This document shows, in pieces, positions 48,431 through 57,230 of a DNA stretch of 64,000 nucleotides. Below the pieces are notes generated by a model. That model saw nothing but the letters and a program-made list of their open reading frames with translations. It was not told the origin of the DNA and searched no databases. Within the stretch, counting starts at the first letter, position 1; the number at the start of each line of letters is the position of its first letter. Both the position numbers and the translations under genes were made by a program. The stretch comes from Parabacteroides sp. PFB2-10 (lineage in GTDB: Bacteria; Bacteroidota; Bacteroidia; Bacteroidales; Tannerellaceae): the NCBI RefSeq assembly GCF_029893085.1, contig NZ_JARXWI010000018.1, positions 1 to 64,000 on the forward strand, in the 5' to 3' direction.

Positions 48431-49096
48431 CTATTCTTCTTCTTTGTAATAGCCGTACGGGATGAGCTCTTCCGGCTGGTTGATCGGGCGCAGATAACAC
48501 TGGTCGAGCAATAGGATCCGGGTGACCGCTTTATGCACCTCCCGGAAATTATGATCGGTCAGGAGAATCCCTTTTGTCTGTGCTGCGTGGGCGATATGAT
48601 GCCGTATGGCCTCGGCAGCAATAGGCGAGAGACCGTTGAACGGCTCGTCTAACAGAATGTAGGGCGCCTCAGAGAAGAGGATCAGTTTGATCTCCAGAAA
48701 ACGCAGTTCTCCTCCCGATAACTCATGTACGTTGGAATGGCGTATCTTAAACAGATGCGGATCAACCAAAAATTCCCTTTGCCGCTCCCGGGGGATATAG
48801 AACTCAATCACTTGACTGACCTTCAAATGCATCGGCAAGAAGTTGTGCTGGGGGAGATAGGCGACCTGGCCGGATCGGAAAGCCTGTCGAGCGCATACCT
48901 TTCCATCAATACGAATGAAACAACGATCTCCCCTAAGTGTGCCGAAAATAATCTTCAACAGGGTCGATTTCCCGCTGCCGTTCCTGCCGAACAGACCGAC
49001 CACCTCGCCCCGTTGAAGTCCTATATAGATATCAGCGAGAACCGTATGTTCGCCATACATCTTCAATACGCTATCTACTTCGAGGCCATGTTCCAT
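48431..49096 (-). CDS. ABC transporter ATP-binding protein
   Basis: 221 residues from MEHGLEVDSVLKMYGEHTVL. Walker A is FGRNGSGKSTLLK, the signature motif is ELSGGELRFLEIKL, and Walker B is YILLDEPFNGLSP. The D and H loops are recognisable (LLTDHNFREVHKAV). It overlaps by 22 bases the gene for a small membrane protein (49075-49410), and the three minus-strand genes here look like one operon. Substrate unknown. Confidence 0.9.
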   Translation of the reverse strand: MEHGLEVDSVLKMYGEHTVLADIYIGLQRGEVVGLFGRNGSGKSTLLKIIFGTLRGDRCFIRIDGKVCARQAFRSGQVAYLPQHNFLPMHLKVSQVIEFYIPRERQREFLVDPHLFKIRHSNVHELSGGELRFLEIKLILFSEAPYILLDEPFNGLSPIAAEAIRHHIAHAAQTKGILLTDHNFREVHKAVTRILLLDQCYLRPINQPEELIPYGYYKEEE

Positions 49097-49410
49097 AACG
49101 AATGAGCAAAAAAGGAAAGGAGATAAACCGAATAAGAGAGAAGAAAGGAGACGATCCATAATTCCAGCCGGGTGATCGAAAGATTATGGTAGAAGTAATA
49201 CTCCTCCTTGCGAGACAACTCTTTGTAGAGGAAATCCAGGATTATAGCCACAGGGAAATAGGCCAAAACAGCCGATATCCAACCCAACACCCCCACAGGC
49301 ATTTTGGCGGAAACGCCCAACCCGAGCCAGGCCAACACCCCCATCACCGGGATACTGAACGACAACGTGCTTTTGAAAAACACCCAATGAGCAGTGATCC
49401 GCCTGCGCAT
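49075..49410 (-). CDS. Small integral membrane protein
   Basis: 111 residues with three hydrophobic segments (STLSFSIPVMGVLAWLGLGV, WISAVLAYFPVAIILDFLY, LWIVSFLLSYSVYLLSFFAH). It is too small for a normal ABC permease domain but is encoded between an ABC ATPase and a tiny lipoprotein with overlaps. It may be the membrane half of a minimal ABC complex. Not recognised as a named family. Confidence 0.7.
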   Translation of the reverse strand: MRRRITAHWVFFKSTLSFSIPVMGVLAWLGLGVSAKMPVGVLGWISAVLAYFPVAIILDFLYKELSRKEEYYFYHNLSITRLELWIVSFLLSYSVYLLSFFAHSLWNMASK

Positions 49411-49412
49411 AT

Positions 49413-49586
49413 CTATGGTGTAGGGGTTTCGCCGGTTGCCACCGGTTGATCATCAATCGTTATCTCCTGGGTGACCACACCCCAATCCTGCACCTCCGCC
49501 TCAACTGCTACCTGCTGCTTTTTCTGCCCACAGGAGGCCATAAGAGCCATAAAAAACAAGGAAAAGATAAAGATGTATTTCATTTT
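49413..49586 (-). CDS. Small lipoprotein, 57 residues
   Basis: A short lipoprotein with signal peptide MKMKYIFIFSLFFMAL and lipobox MASC. The mature part is about 37 residues, acidic and Pro/Thr-rich at the end (DDQPVATGETPTP). It ends two bases before the membrane protein gene downstream. It may be cargo, a partner or a regulator of the ABC pair. Unknown family. Confidence 0.65.
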   Translation of the reverse strand, partial: KMKYIFIFSLFFMALMASCGQKKQQVAVEAEVQDWGVVTQEITIDDQPVATGETPTP

Positions 49587-49751
49587 CATAACGGGCAATT
49601 ATTGATAACAGAGGCTAAGATAATAGAAATCAGCTTCCCGTCCCGCCCCTTTTACATTAATAATAATTAAACACCACCCTCCCCAAAACAGCAACTGCCA
49701 TTACGACAGGTGCTATGATCCGCCAAAAACCGTCAAAAACCCAAAACCAAC

Positions 49752-49895
49752 CTGTAAGCAACCAACCCCTCTTTTCTAACTAAATGACCTATTTATACTT
49801 ACTATCCGAAGTGTTAAAAAGTGTTTCTCCCGGGACTTTGTCAAAATACTCCTTGCATTTCGACAAAATTCTCCCACCGAAATATCAAAATGACA
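49752..49895 (+). repeat. Dispersed ~145-bp repeat, copy D
   Basis: Fourth copy, almost identical to copy A through the blocks TCTAACTAAATGACCTATTT and TGTTTCTCCCGGGACTTT. It lies about 95 bases outside the left direct repeat of the accessory segment. 49587-50135 otherwise has no supported gene. Confidence 0.75.
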
Positions 49896-49989
49896 AATCG
49901 GGCATTTACAAAAAAGAGGTTGGGACGTTTCGGAAAGGGAAATGAATGCGACAAAATGGCAGGAAGCCATTTCGTTCTAATGAATTTAA

Positions 49990-50014
49990 TTGGGAACAAA
50001 TCCCCAAAAGAAAA
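49990..50014 (+). repeat. Left direct repeat of accessory segment
   Basis: TTGGGAACAAATCCCC followed by AAAAGAAAA. It matches the sequence at 60365-60389 at 23 of 25 positions and in the same orientation, as expected for an attL/attR pair. The core is imperfect, so the element may be old or the call may be chance similarity. Confidence 0.5.
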
Positions 50015-50135
50015 GTACCCTTAAACGTCCTATTCTCGAACCAATTTTTAGCTGATTTGGATGCTATCTATGAGTTGAGGCATTAGATACCTAATCCATA
50101 ACTTATTCTATAAATGTAGAGGCTTAAAAGGATAT

Positions 50136-50540
50136 GTGCTAACCATACAACAAGAACATGAAACGACAATGGGTAAGTTAAAGCAGGAACTAAAGAAAAT
50201 ACATGATCTGTTCCCCCAAATTAAAGAGTTGCTCTGGATAGAGAAACTATTACTCGCGATGAGATTCTCTGAAGCCCTAATTAAGGAGATTCTAAAAATG
50301 AAACCAGTAGGATTCAAAGGGTCAGTATACTCCCCGGAATATCAACGGTACTTCAAGACAGAACATTCGGTGGCGGAGATAAAACCACATTCCAAAGAGC
50401 CGGACAAATATCAGCTTACTCTCGATGGAGTTAGCGATACAAACTGGCGTAGGCAGAAAAACGTGGAATTTCAGGAACCAATGGGAATAAAGATTAAGGA
50501 GGAGCCAGAAATAGGTGAAAGAAAAGGTTTTAGGATGTAA
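50136..50540 (+). CDS. Mobilisation-protein-like C-terminal remnant
   Basis: 134 codons from GTG 50136, or about 123 from ATG 50169. The sequence KKIHDLFPQIKELLWIEKLL, then KPVGFKGSVYSPEYQRYF and YQLTLDGVSDTNWRRQK, recalls the C-terminal part of Bacteroides plasmid recombination/mobilisation (MobV-like) proteins. The relaxase domain is absent, so it would be a truncated remnant of a mobilisable element. This is recognition from memory and needs a profile search. It could instead be a small intact gene of unknown function. Confidence 0.45.
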   Translation: MLTIQQEHETTMGKLKQELKKIHDLFPQIKELLWIEKLLLAMRFSEALIKEILKMKPVGFKGSVYSPEYQRYFKTEHSVAEIKPHSKEPDKYQLTLDGVSDTNWRRQKNVEFQEPMGIKIKEEPEIGERKGFRM

Positions 50541-50567
50541 TTAGAACTGTATCTTGAGAAAAAAATG

Positions 50568-50575
50568 TATTTTTG
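50568..50575 (+). promoter_or_regulatory. Promoter box for four-gene accessory operon
   Basis: TATTTTTG matches TAnnTTTG, 24 bases before the methyltransferase ATG at 50600. It implies a very short leader and argues against the earlier in-frame start at 50573. Confidence 0.55.
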
Positions 50576-50599
50576 TGCTTGTTGTTTTTAGATGTTTCT

Positions 50600-51625
50600 A
50601 TGGAGAAAAAATATGATACAAATTCATTTATGGATAGCACAGTCCTTCCGGACTGGTTAGATTCTTATATCTTCAAAGAACTTGGAGGTATATATTCTCC
50701 TGACTATATCAGATATGAATATAACTTGGATTTGTCTAAAGAAGAGGTGAAAACATACCTAGGAACATATTTCCCTAGAAGTTATGCTGAGTCATTTTGT
50801 ATATTTGACAATTTGCTTAGTAATGGCAATTATTTCTCTGAAATACAACTAAAAAGAGAATTATCCATTCTCGATTTCGGATGTGGAACAGGGGGAGAAA
50901 TTATAGGGCTTTTGATGGCTCTTACCAAATATCACCCTGATATAGAAAACATAAATATCTTGGCTCTTGATGGGAATCACTATGCTTTGCGACGGTTGGA
51001 ATCCATAATAGATCAATTCAGACTACACTGCCAATATTCTATCAATTTGATTGTTGGTCCCATAGCGGTATCTGACAGTAGCGATATTGAGCTTATGAAA
51101 GATGTTATACAAGGATCATTTGACTATATATTATCATTCAAGGCTATATGTGAATTAATATCAAAAAAGCGAATTCCTGAGAATGCATACAAATATATTG
51201 CTGAAATATTAGCTTCAAAACTCACCGAAAAAGGGATAATGGTAATTCTTGATGTTACAGTGAAAAGCCCTGCGATAGGGACTTTCTATCCAATCTATAT
51301 GAATAATGGGTTACGTGAATTTGTAAAGAAATCCAATAATTCCTTTAAGACTTTGATACCTCTTTCATGTTATCGGTATGAAAGGGCGTGTACTCAAGAG
51401 TGTTTTTCTCAACGACTTTTCAAAATAACTCACAGTCGAAAACAGAATGATTTAAGTAAAGTCTCATACCGGATTTTAGGGCGTAAGAACTTTGTCGAAC
51501 TTATTATGCCAAAATTACTTATTGGAGAGCTAATCATCCAAGTGAAAAATGGAGAAAATATTTATTGTCCCCTTTCTAAAGGAGTAAGATGCCTTAGTTC
51601 TTTTGATATAAACAACTCAAACTAA
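50600..51625 (+). CDS. Rsm22-like SAM methyltransferase
   Basis: About 341 residues from MEKKYDTNSFMDSTVLPD. The SAM-binding motif I is ILDFGCGTGGEIIGLLMAL, motif II is NILALDGNHYAL, and the post-motifs are FDYILSFKAICELI and GIMVILDVTVKSPA. The C-terminal stretch ACTQECFSQRLFKITHSRKQ followed by KVSYRILGRK resembles the cysteine-containing tail of Rsm22 rRNA methyltransferases. No DNA methyltransferase catalytic motif (DPPY, NPPY or PC) is seen, so a restriction-modification role is unlikely. It is first in a four-gene unit; the next gene starts six bases after its stop. Confidence 0.75.
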   Translation: MEKKYDTNSFMDSTVLPDWLDSYIFKELGGIYSPDYIRYEYNLDLSKEEVKTYLGTYFPRSYAESFCIFDNLLSNGNYFSEIQLKRELSILDFGCGTGGEIIGLLMALTKYHPDIENINILALDGNHYALRRLESIIDQFRLHCQYSINLIVGPIAVSDSSDIELMKDVIQGSFDYILSFKAICELISKKRIPENAYKYIAEILASKLTEKGIMVILDVTVKSPAIGTFYPIYMNNGLREFVKKSNNSFKTLIPLSCYRYERACTQECFSQRLFKITHSRKQNDLSKVSYRILGRKNFVELIMPKLLIGELIIQVKNGENIYCPLSKGVRCLSSFDINNSN

Positions 51626-51631
51626 TATTTT

Positions 51632-52663
51632 ATGGAGAATGAATTTTATATTGATTACGCAAAGTTGGATGACTTTCAACGTCAATTAGTTGACCGAAAA
51701 GTAAACAAATCAATGGTTATTACGGGTAGTGCTGGTAGCGGAAAGTCTGTGATTGCTTTACATAAAGCAAAACAAATCTCCTCATTAGGCTCTTACGCTG
51801 TAATTGTTTTCACTAAAACATTAAAAAAATATTTTAATGATGGACTTGAATCGTTAAATCTATCTAACGTATACCATTATAATGGCTGGCCTAAGAATAA
51901 AGTTGACTACTTAATTGTTGACGAATGTCAAGATTTTTCGCCATCGGAAATAGACGAAATGTGTGAACATGCCAATATTTGCTTCTTTTTTGGAGATACT
52001 GAGCAGTCAATTATGGGATTCCGAGGTCCTCTCCAAAAAGTAGAAGAAACAGCTCACAAATTAGGTATTTCTGCAACTCCTTTGTATTTTAACTATCGCT
52101 TGACCAAAGAAGTTGCAGCTTTAGCAGAAAAGGTTGGTAAAGTCGAAGATATAGTTGAAAAATGCAAACGAGAAGGAGAGAAACCACAAATAATACTTAA
52201 AAATTCTATAGATGAACAGTTGGATGAGATAATTCGACTCATAAGAAACAAATCTTTGACAAATGTTGGCATACTAATGCCATTCAATACAAAAGCAAAG
52301 GCTGCTTCTCGAATAGGCAATGAAAAAATATCCGTCGAATATGTGAAAGACTATTTTAGCAAACACGGAGAACCGAATGAATTTAAGTATAATGCTAATC
52401 AAAGTACTGAGATGGATTTAGATTTTCATTCATCAAACCCAAAGATTATGACTTGGTGGTGCGCAAAAGGATTACAATTCAAAGATGTATTCCTGCCCTG
52501 TTGTGAGATAAAATTTGAAGAAGAGAAGCGTTCGGCAATTTATGTAGCGATGACAAGATGTAGTGAGCATCTATATTTGTGTTATTCCAATACTTTGTCT
52601 CCTTTTTTTCCGAACCCAGATTCTGATCTATATGCAAATAACAATGATGACGAAATAATTTGA
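51632..52663 (+). CDS. Compact UvrD/REP-type SF1 helicase
   Basis: 343 residues with all main SF1A motifs in a very small protein. Walker A is ITGSAGSGKSVIALHKA, motif II YLIVDECQDFSPSE, motif III FFFGDTEQSIMGFRG, motif IV LYFNYRLTKEVAAL, motif V TWWCAKGLQFKDVFLP and motif VI AIYVAMTRCSEHLYLCYS. The 1B and 2B subdomains of full UvrD (about 720 residues) are missing or reduced. It may act as an ATP-dependent switch or remodeller rather than a processive helicase. It lies between the methyltransferase and the 727-residue protein with gaps of six and three bases. Confidence 0.85.
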   Translation: MENEFYIDYAKLDDFQRQLVDRKVNKSMVITGSAGSGKSVIALHKAKQISSLGSYAVIVFTKTLKKYFNDGLESLNLSNVYHYNGWPKNKVDYLIVDECQDFSPSEIDEMCEHANICFFFGDTEQSIMGFRGPLQKVEETAHKLGISATPLYFNYRLTKEVAALAEKVGKVEDIVEKCKREGEKPQIILKNSIDEQLDEIIRLIRNKSLTNVGILMPFNTKAKAASRIGNEKISVEYVKDYFSKHGEPNEFKYNANQSTEMDLDFHSSNPKIMTWWCAKGLQFKDVFLPCCEIKFEEEKRSAIYVAMTRCSEHLYLCYSNTLSPFFPNPDSDLYANNNDDEII

Positions 52664-52666
52664 GTT

Positions 52667-54850
52667 ATGAAATACTATATAGCTTTATCAAGTTTGAATA
52701 TAGACAATATACTTTCTTCCGAAAGCATATCTCCGTATTCATTCTACTCTAAAAGAGATTTTGGTTATAGGACATTCCAAAAGCTGGATCACATATCAAT
52801 CAACAATAGTCTTGTTCTTTTTTCAGAGATTCCATTTTTTGAAATTCGAGATTTGGAGAATGAAAATTATCCAATGGTGATTGAAATAGAAGATGATTAT
52901 CAGTTAAATGAAAAGAATCGAATCCAAAAGATAAATTCAAATAATCCGATTTGTGATATTTATCTTTGTAGTAAAACAATTTATTTAACCCCATGGAATT
53001 GTAGAATATTCTTTTTCTCTTCGCAAGCGATGAGATTAGCTATCTTGAAGTGCGAGGATAGTCTCTGCAATAAAATAGGAAATTTATTTAGGATAGAATT
53101 AATTACACCAAACAAGTTTTTTGCTTTAACAGAAATATTAAATGAAAAATCTTTTTCTGATTTTGATTTTGAAATAAATGAAATTTCAAAAGATAATAAG
53201 ATAAATAAAATAAAAGGTTTCTTGTATGGCTATTATTTAGGAGCCACTAAATCGTTACCTAAAGAAATTGGCCAGCTCTTGGGAATCCAAAAGCACATTT
53301 ATAATCTTGTATCATCAATAATCAGCAATAAAGATGGGAATAATGAGCTATTTAAAATAAAAATAGAAGCCTTGGATAAAGAGTATGACAAAATTGATCC
53401 ACACAAAAGAAAATTGAAAGAGTTATGGGAAGAAATGCTCTTAAAATTTTCTTCTGAAAATGATAAAAATGAATTCAATAATATTTTGAGAAATCTTAAT
53501 GTTGCATATCAGGCGAAAATGAATTTTGCTAGTCAACACAATATTCCCATTCGAAGACATACTTATTTATCTACAGTAATCTCATCAAATTGGATTGATT
53601 ATAGAGATGAATTATGTAATTACACAAAAAAAATCATTGATGAAGGCAAGAATTTAAGTTGTGAGCTTGACTTAATAAACAACATCCTCATTCAAGATGA
53701 CTATTCTACAGTTTCTATACAAGGAGAAAATACAGAAATGTACAATAGCATTATGGCACAGTTCTTTTTTGATAGAGCCATAACTATAGAAGATTTGAGA
53801 TTAAGAATACGTGACATAACAAAAGAAATTGTCTCTGAAATAAAATCAATAATAGAGATTAGGGGAGGCATCTGGGATGAAAGTATCAATAACGAAACAA
53901 AATATCTAAAAGATTTACAAAGAAATATGATAAAGAATGAGCCATTTAATTTGCAAACAGCTCCTGATGTGTGTTTGTTGTCAATCGCTGCATTTCTTCT
54001 CAAAGGGGATGATTACGAGGACTTAATGCGCTATTTGGAAGAAAATGGGGTTTCAGATTATAAATATGTCTTAGGACTATGGGGTGCGGCATGTGGATAT
54101 GTGGATATGCCCAAAACGATCTTTAATCAGGTGTTAAAAAATAAAAATGTTTTCTGCGAAGCATTTAAGTCAATTTATTATTTGCTATTAAAAGAAAAAC
54201 TTAATGGAGGATTTCCTGAGATCGATATAACACTAGAAACAGGAAGAAAGCAAGAAGAAAAAGGAGGTGACGTATTCTCTCCAAAAGTGAAAAAATCAAC
54301 AAAAAATAAAGAAAAGAAGGTGGCAGGTATAAAGGAAGAAGATCCTGAAGAAAAGTGTATCCGAGAAAAATTGAAACAAGCAAAAATAACAGAAAAACAA
54401 ATAGATTCAGTTATTGATGCTTGGAAAAATAATCATTTTTTAATAAACGAAAAATTGTTTTCCATTATTCCCAATCAAAGAAAAACAACTATTGAAAAAA
54501 TTAAAACAGTTTTGTTACCAAATCAACAAAAAATACCCCTACAGCAAGAACCTACATTAGATTTTAGTTCCCTGCCAGAAAAAGAATTTTATTTAGATGA
54601 AAATGTATTGTCTTTTTTAGAAGTACCGAGCAATAAGAAAAAAGAAGTAAAAGAAGAAATAGATTGGATACAGAAGGTACACAAAGATGGAGGCTACAAA
54701 ATAAAGACAGGTTCTTGGAAGTCGTTAACAGATCATTCAAACAAGGAAGTTATCAAACATTTTGAGAATAACTCAAAAGGTAGAATTGAGCCTAATCTTT
54801 TAAATCAAATAGTTGTCAAACTTAAAGAATTATATTTGTCCAATGAGTGA
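52667..54850 (+). CDS. Large protein of unknown function (727 aa)
   Basis: I do not recognise this protein. It has no signal peptide or membrane segment and is probably cytosolic. Residues 1-100 form a compact alpha/beta start (MKYYIALSSLNIDNILSSES and SISPYSFYSKRDFGYRTF), vaguely like ADP-ribosyltransferase-type N termini, but no catalytic set can be claimed. Residues 150-530 are mainly helical. A lysine-rich linker at about 533-565 (KVKKSTKNKEKK) leads to a helical C-terminal part ending KELYLSNE. The gene starts three bases after the helicase stop and overlaps the DUF1848 gene by eight bases. It is strongly AT-rich. Confidence 0.8.
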   Translation: MKYYIALSSLNIDNILSSESISPYSFYSKRDFGYRTFQKLDHISINNSLVLFSEIPFFEIRDLENENYPMVIEIEDDYQLNEKNRIQKINSNNPICDIYLCSKTIYLTPWNCRIFFFSSQAMRLAILKCEDSLCNKIGNLFRIELITPNKFFALTEILNEKSFSDFDFEINEISKDNKINKIKGFLYGYYLGATKSLPKEIGQLLGIQKHIYNLVSSIISNKDGNNELFKIKIEALDKEYDKIDPHKRKLKELWEEMLLKFSSENDKNEFNNILRNLNVAYQAKMNFASQHNIPIRRHTYLSTVISSNWIDYRDELCNYTKKIIDEGKNLSCELDLINNILIQDDYSTVSIQGENTEMYNSIMAQFFFDRAITIEDLRLRIRDITKEIVSEIKSIIEIRGGIWDESINNETKYLKDLQRNMIKNEPFNLQTAPDVCLLSIAAFLLKGDDYEDLMRYLEENGVSDYKYVLGLWGAACGYVDMPKTIFNQVLKNKNVFCEAFKSIYYLLLKEKLNGGFPEIDITLETGRKQEEKGGDVFSPKVKKSTKNKEKKVAGIKEEDPEEKCIREKLKQAKITEKQIDSVIDAWKNNHFLINEKLFSIIPNQRKTTIEKIKTVLLPNQQKIPLQQEPTLDFSSLPEKEFYLDENVLSFLEVPSNKKKEVKEEIDWIQKVHKDGGYKIKTGSWKSLTDHSNKEVIKHFENNSKGRIEPNLLNQIVVKLKELYLSNE

Positions 54851-55895
54851 TAAAATCCAAATAATGACCGACAATGGAACTAATGTTGAAGCTCAGGCTC
54901 CAATAATAATATCCGCGAGCAGAAGTACTGATATACCAGCGTTTTATGCTAAATGGTTTGTCAACAGACTGAAAGCTGGATACGTCATTTGGTACAATCC
55001 TTTTAACCAGCAGCCGACATACATTTCTTTTAAGAATTGTAAAGTCATAGTTTTTTGGACCAAGAACCCTAAACCTTTAATCCCGTTCCTGAATGAGTTG
55101 GATAAAAGAGGTATTAATTATTATTTTCAATATACGCTCAATGACTATGAGAAAGAGAGGTTCGAACCCAATGTGCCGAGTTTGGCAAGCAGAATAGGTA
55201 CATTTAAGGAGCTTGCAACTTTGATCGGGAAAGACAAAGTTATATGGCGATTTGATCCTATTATGTTGACCAATGAAATTACCCCAAGAATATTGTTAAC
55301 TCGCATTTGGCATATTGGGAATGCCTTAAAAGGCTTTACAAACAAACTCGTTTTTAGTTTTATAGATGTCAAGGCATATCGTAAGGTTCAAAATAATCTT
55401 ATTAAAGAAACGAAGTCTTTCACTAAAGAAAACTTGAATATAGCGGAGCCAAGCCAAGAGCAAATAGCTGAAATTGTTGAGGGGCTTGCGAAAATACGCG
55501 AGGCGTGGACGAAAGATGGATGGAAGATCTCGATGGCTACTTGTGCTGAAGAAGTTGACTTAGATAAATACGGCATCGAACATAATCGTTGTATAGACGG
55601 AGAATTGATGAAACAAATCTTTTCCAGTGATGCTGATTTAATTTATTATCTCAATTATGGCAAACTGCCTGAAAAGACTTTGTTCGGAAACGAATCAAAT
55701 ATTTCGCTAAAGCTAGTTAACATGAAGGATAAGGGACAAAGAAAAACATGTGGTTGCATGACAAGTAAGGATATAGGAATGTATAATACTTGTTCTCATT
55801 ATTGCGTTTACTGTTATGCTAACACTTCAAGAAATGTAGTTGGGGCGAATAAGGAAAAACTTAATGATATGAACGAAAGTTTGATCCCAAAATAG
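54843..55895 (+). CDS. DUF1848 protein, radical SAM-like
   Basis: 350 residues from MSDKIQIMTDNG. The family start IIISASRSTDIPAFYAKWF and the middle VIVFWTKNPKPLIPFL plus RFDPIMLTNEI are typical of DUF1848. Near the C terminus, CGCMTSKDIGMYN then CSHYCVYCYAN give a CxxxCxxC cluster like a radical SAM iron-sulfur site, though at an unusual C-terminal position. Reaction unknown. It overlaps the 727-residue gene by eight bases. Its TAG stop lies in the same frame as, and directly before, the integrase coding sequence. Confidence 0.85.
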   Translation: MSDKIQIMTDNGTNVEAQAPIIISASRSTDIPAFYAKWFVNRLKAGYVIWYNPFNQQPTYISFKNCKVIVFWTKNPKPLIPFLNELDKRGINYYFQYTLNDYEKERFEPNVPSLASRIGTFKELATLIGKDKVIWRFDPIMLTNEITPRILLTRIWHIGNALKGFTNKLVFSFIDVKAYRKVQNNLIKETKSFTKENLNIAEPSQEQIAEIVEGLAKIREAWTKDGWKISMATCAEEVDLDKYGIEHNRCIDGELMKQIFSSDADLIYYLNYGKLPEKTLFGNESNISLKLVNMKDKGQRKTCGCMTSKDIGMYNTCSHYCVYCYANTSRNVVGANKEKLNDMNESLIPK

Positions 55896-55967
55896 AAGGT
55901 TTCTGCATTTCTAAGAAAGACCGCTAAGAAGAATGATACGGATAGTCAAGCGACCATCTACTTCCGT

Positions 55968-57230
55968 TTGCGAGACAAAAATAAGGATTTCAAATCGGCA
56001 AGCGAATTGACGATTAACCCGAACCATTGGAGCCCGGAGAAGCAAGGCTACAAAGACCGGGTTGCCTTGATAAACGATGAAGTGAAAATGAAGTTGAGAA
56101 ATGATATTCAAAGTATCATATCTCTCATCACTCAGAATTATACAGAAGATGCCGATGCTGAATGGTTGAGCGAAATGATCGACCGCTACCACCATCCCGA
56201 CAAATACAAAACCCAAGAAGAGGTCGAAGCAGAAACGAAACTTACTTTTGGGCAGCTTATGGATGACTTCCTTTTGAAACATAAACTCTCTGAGGTAAGG
56301 CGGAAAAATTTCCGAGTAGTCAAGAGAGCATTGCTTCGTTATGAATTATATGTAAGAGCGACCAAGCGAGGACAGAAGTCGTTTGTGTTAGACATTGACA
56401 ATGTAACACCTGATACGCTACAAGATATTTGGAATTTCTTTGAGAATGAGCACAAATATTACGAATTGTATCCGGCTATTTATGAGCAAATCCCAGAAAA
56501 ACGGATACCGAAGCCGAGAGGACGAAACACACTGATTGATTGCTTTTGCCGGATAAGAACCTTTTTCCTGTGGTGTTATGAGAAAAAGAGAACCACAAAC
56601 AGACCATTCGACAATTTTAGAATTGAGGAATGTACATACGGAACACCTGTTTACATCACATTAGAAGAACGTGATAAACTCTACGAGAAAGACCTATCAG
56701 AACATAAGCAAGTAGAAATCCAACGAGATATATTTGTATTTCAAAGTCTGATAGGTTGTCGGGTTGGTGACTTATATCGAATGACAAAGCAAAATGTAAT
56801 CAACGGTGCAATAGAGTATATTCCCAGAAAGACAAAAGAAGGGAATCCGGTAACGGTAAGAGTCCCTTTGAACGACAAAGCAAAAGCTATATTAGAGAAG
56901 TATAAAGATCATGAAGGGAACAAACTCCTTCCATTCATTTCAGAGCAGAAATACAATGATGCCATAAAGAAAGCCTTTGAACTGGCAGAGGTAAACAGAA
57001 TCGTTACTATTCTTGACCCACTCACAAATGAAGAAGTTAAGAAACCGCTATATGAAGTCGCCAGTAGCCACATGGCTCGGCGGACATTCATCGGGAATAT
57101 CTACAAAAAAGTGAAAGACCCGAATCTGATCGGAGCGTTGAGCGGACACAAGGAAGGGAGCAAAGCTTTTAGCCGTTATCGGGAGATAGACGAGGAAATG
57201 AAAAAAGAATTAGTAAATCTGTTGGATTAA
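55968..57230 (+). CDS. Tyrosine recombinase, 5' end missing
   Basis: 420 residues from TTG 55968, but family-like coding continues upstream to 55896 (VSAFLRKTAKKNDTDSQ, then ATIYFRLRD), where the in-frame DUF1848 stop occurs. No ATG or GTG precedes it, so the true N terminus was probably lost. Catalytic residues are visible: IGCRVGDLYRMT (Arg), the lysine in RKTKEGNPVTVRVP, SHMARRTFIGNI (His, Arg), SGHKEGSKAFSRYREI (His, Tyr). It is a phage/transposon-type integrase with an N-terminal arm-binding domain. It lies inside the accessory segment, not at its edge. Confidence 0.85.
   Translation: MRDKNKDFKSASELTINPNHWSPEKQGYKDRVALINDEVKMKLRNDIQSIISLITQNYTEDADAEWLSEMIDRYHHPDKYKTQEEVEAETKLTFGQLMDDFLLKHKLSEVRRKNFRVVKRALLRYELYVRATKRGQKSFVLDIDNVTPDTLQDIWNFFENEHKYYELYPAIYEQIPEKRIPKPRGRNTLIDCFCRIRTFFLWCYEKKRTTNRPFDNFRIEECTYGTPVYITLEERDKLYEKDLSEHKQVEIQRDIFVFQSLIGCRVGDLYRMTKQNVINGAIEYIPRKTKEGNPVTVRVPLNDKAKAILEKYKDHEGNKLLPFISEQKYNDAIKKAFELAEVNRIVTILDPLTNEEVKKPLYEVASSHMARRTFIGNIYKKVKDPNLIGALSGHKEGSKAFSRYREIDEEMKKELVNLLD

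Noticed and set aside
50600-51625. Methyltransferase as part of a restriction-modification system
   Set aside because: No DPPY, NPPY or PC catalytic motif and no nuclease partner is seen; the tail looks Rsm22-like instead.
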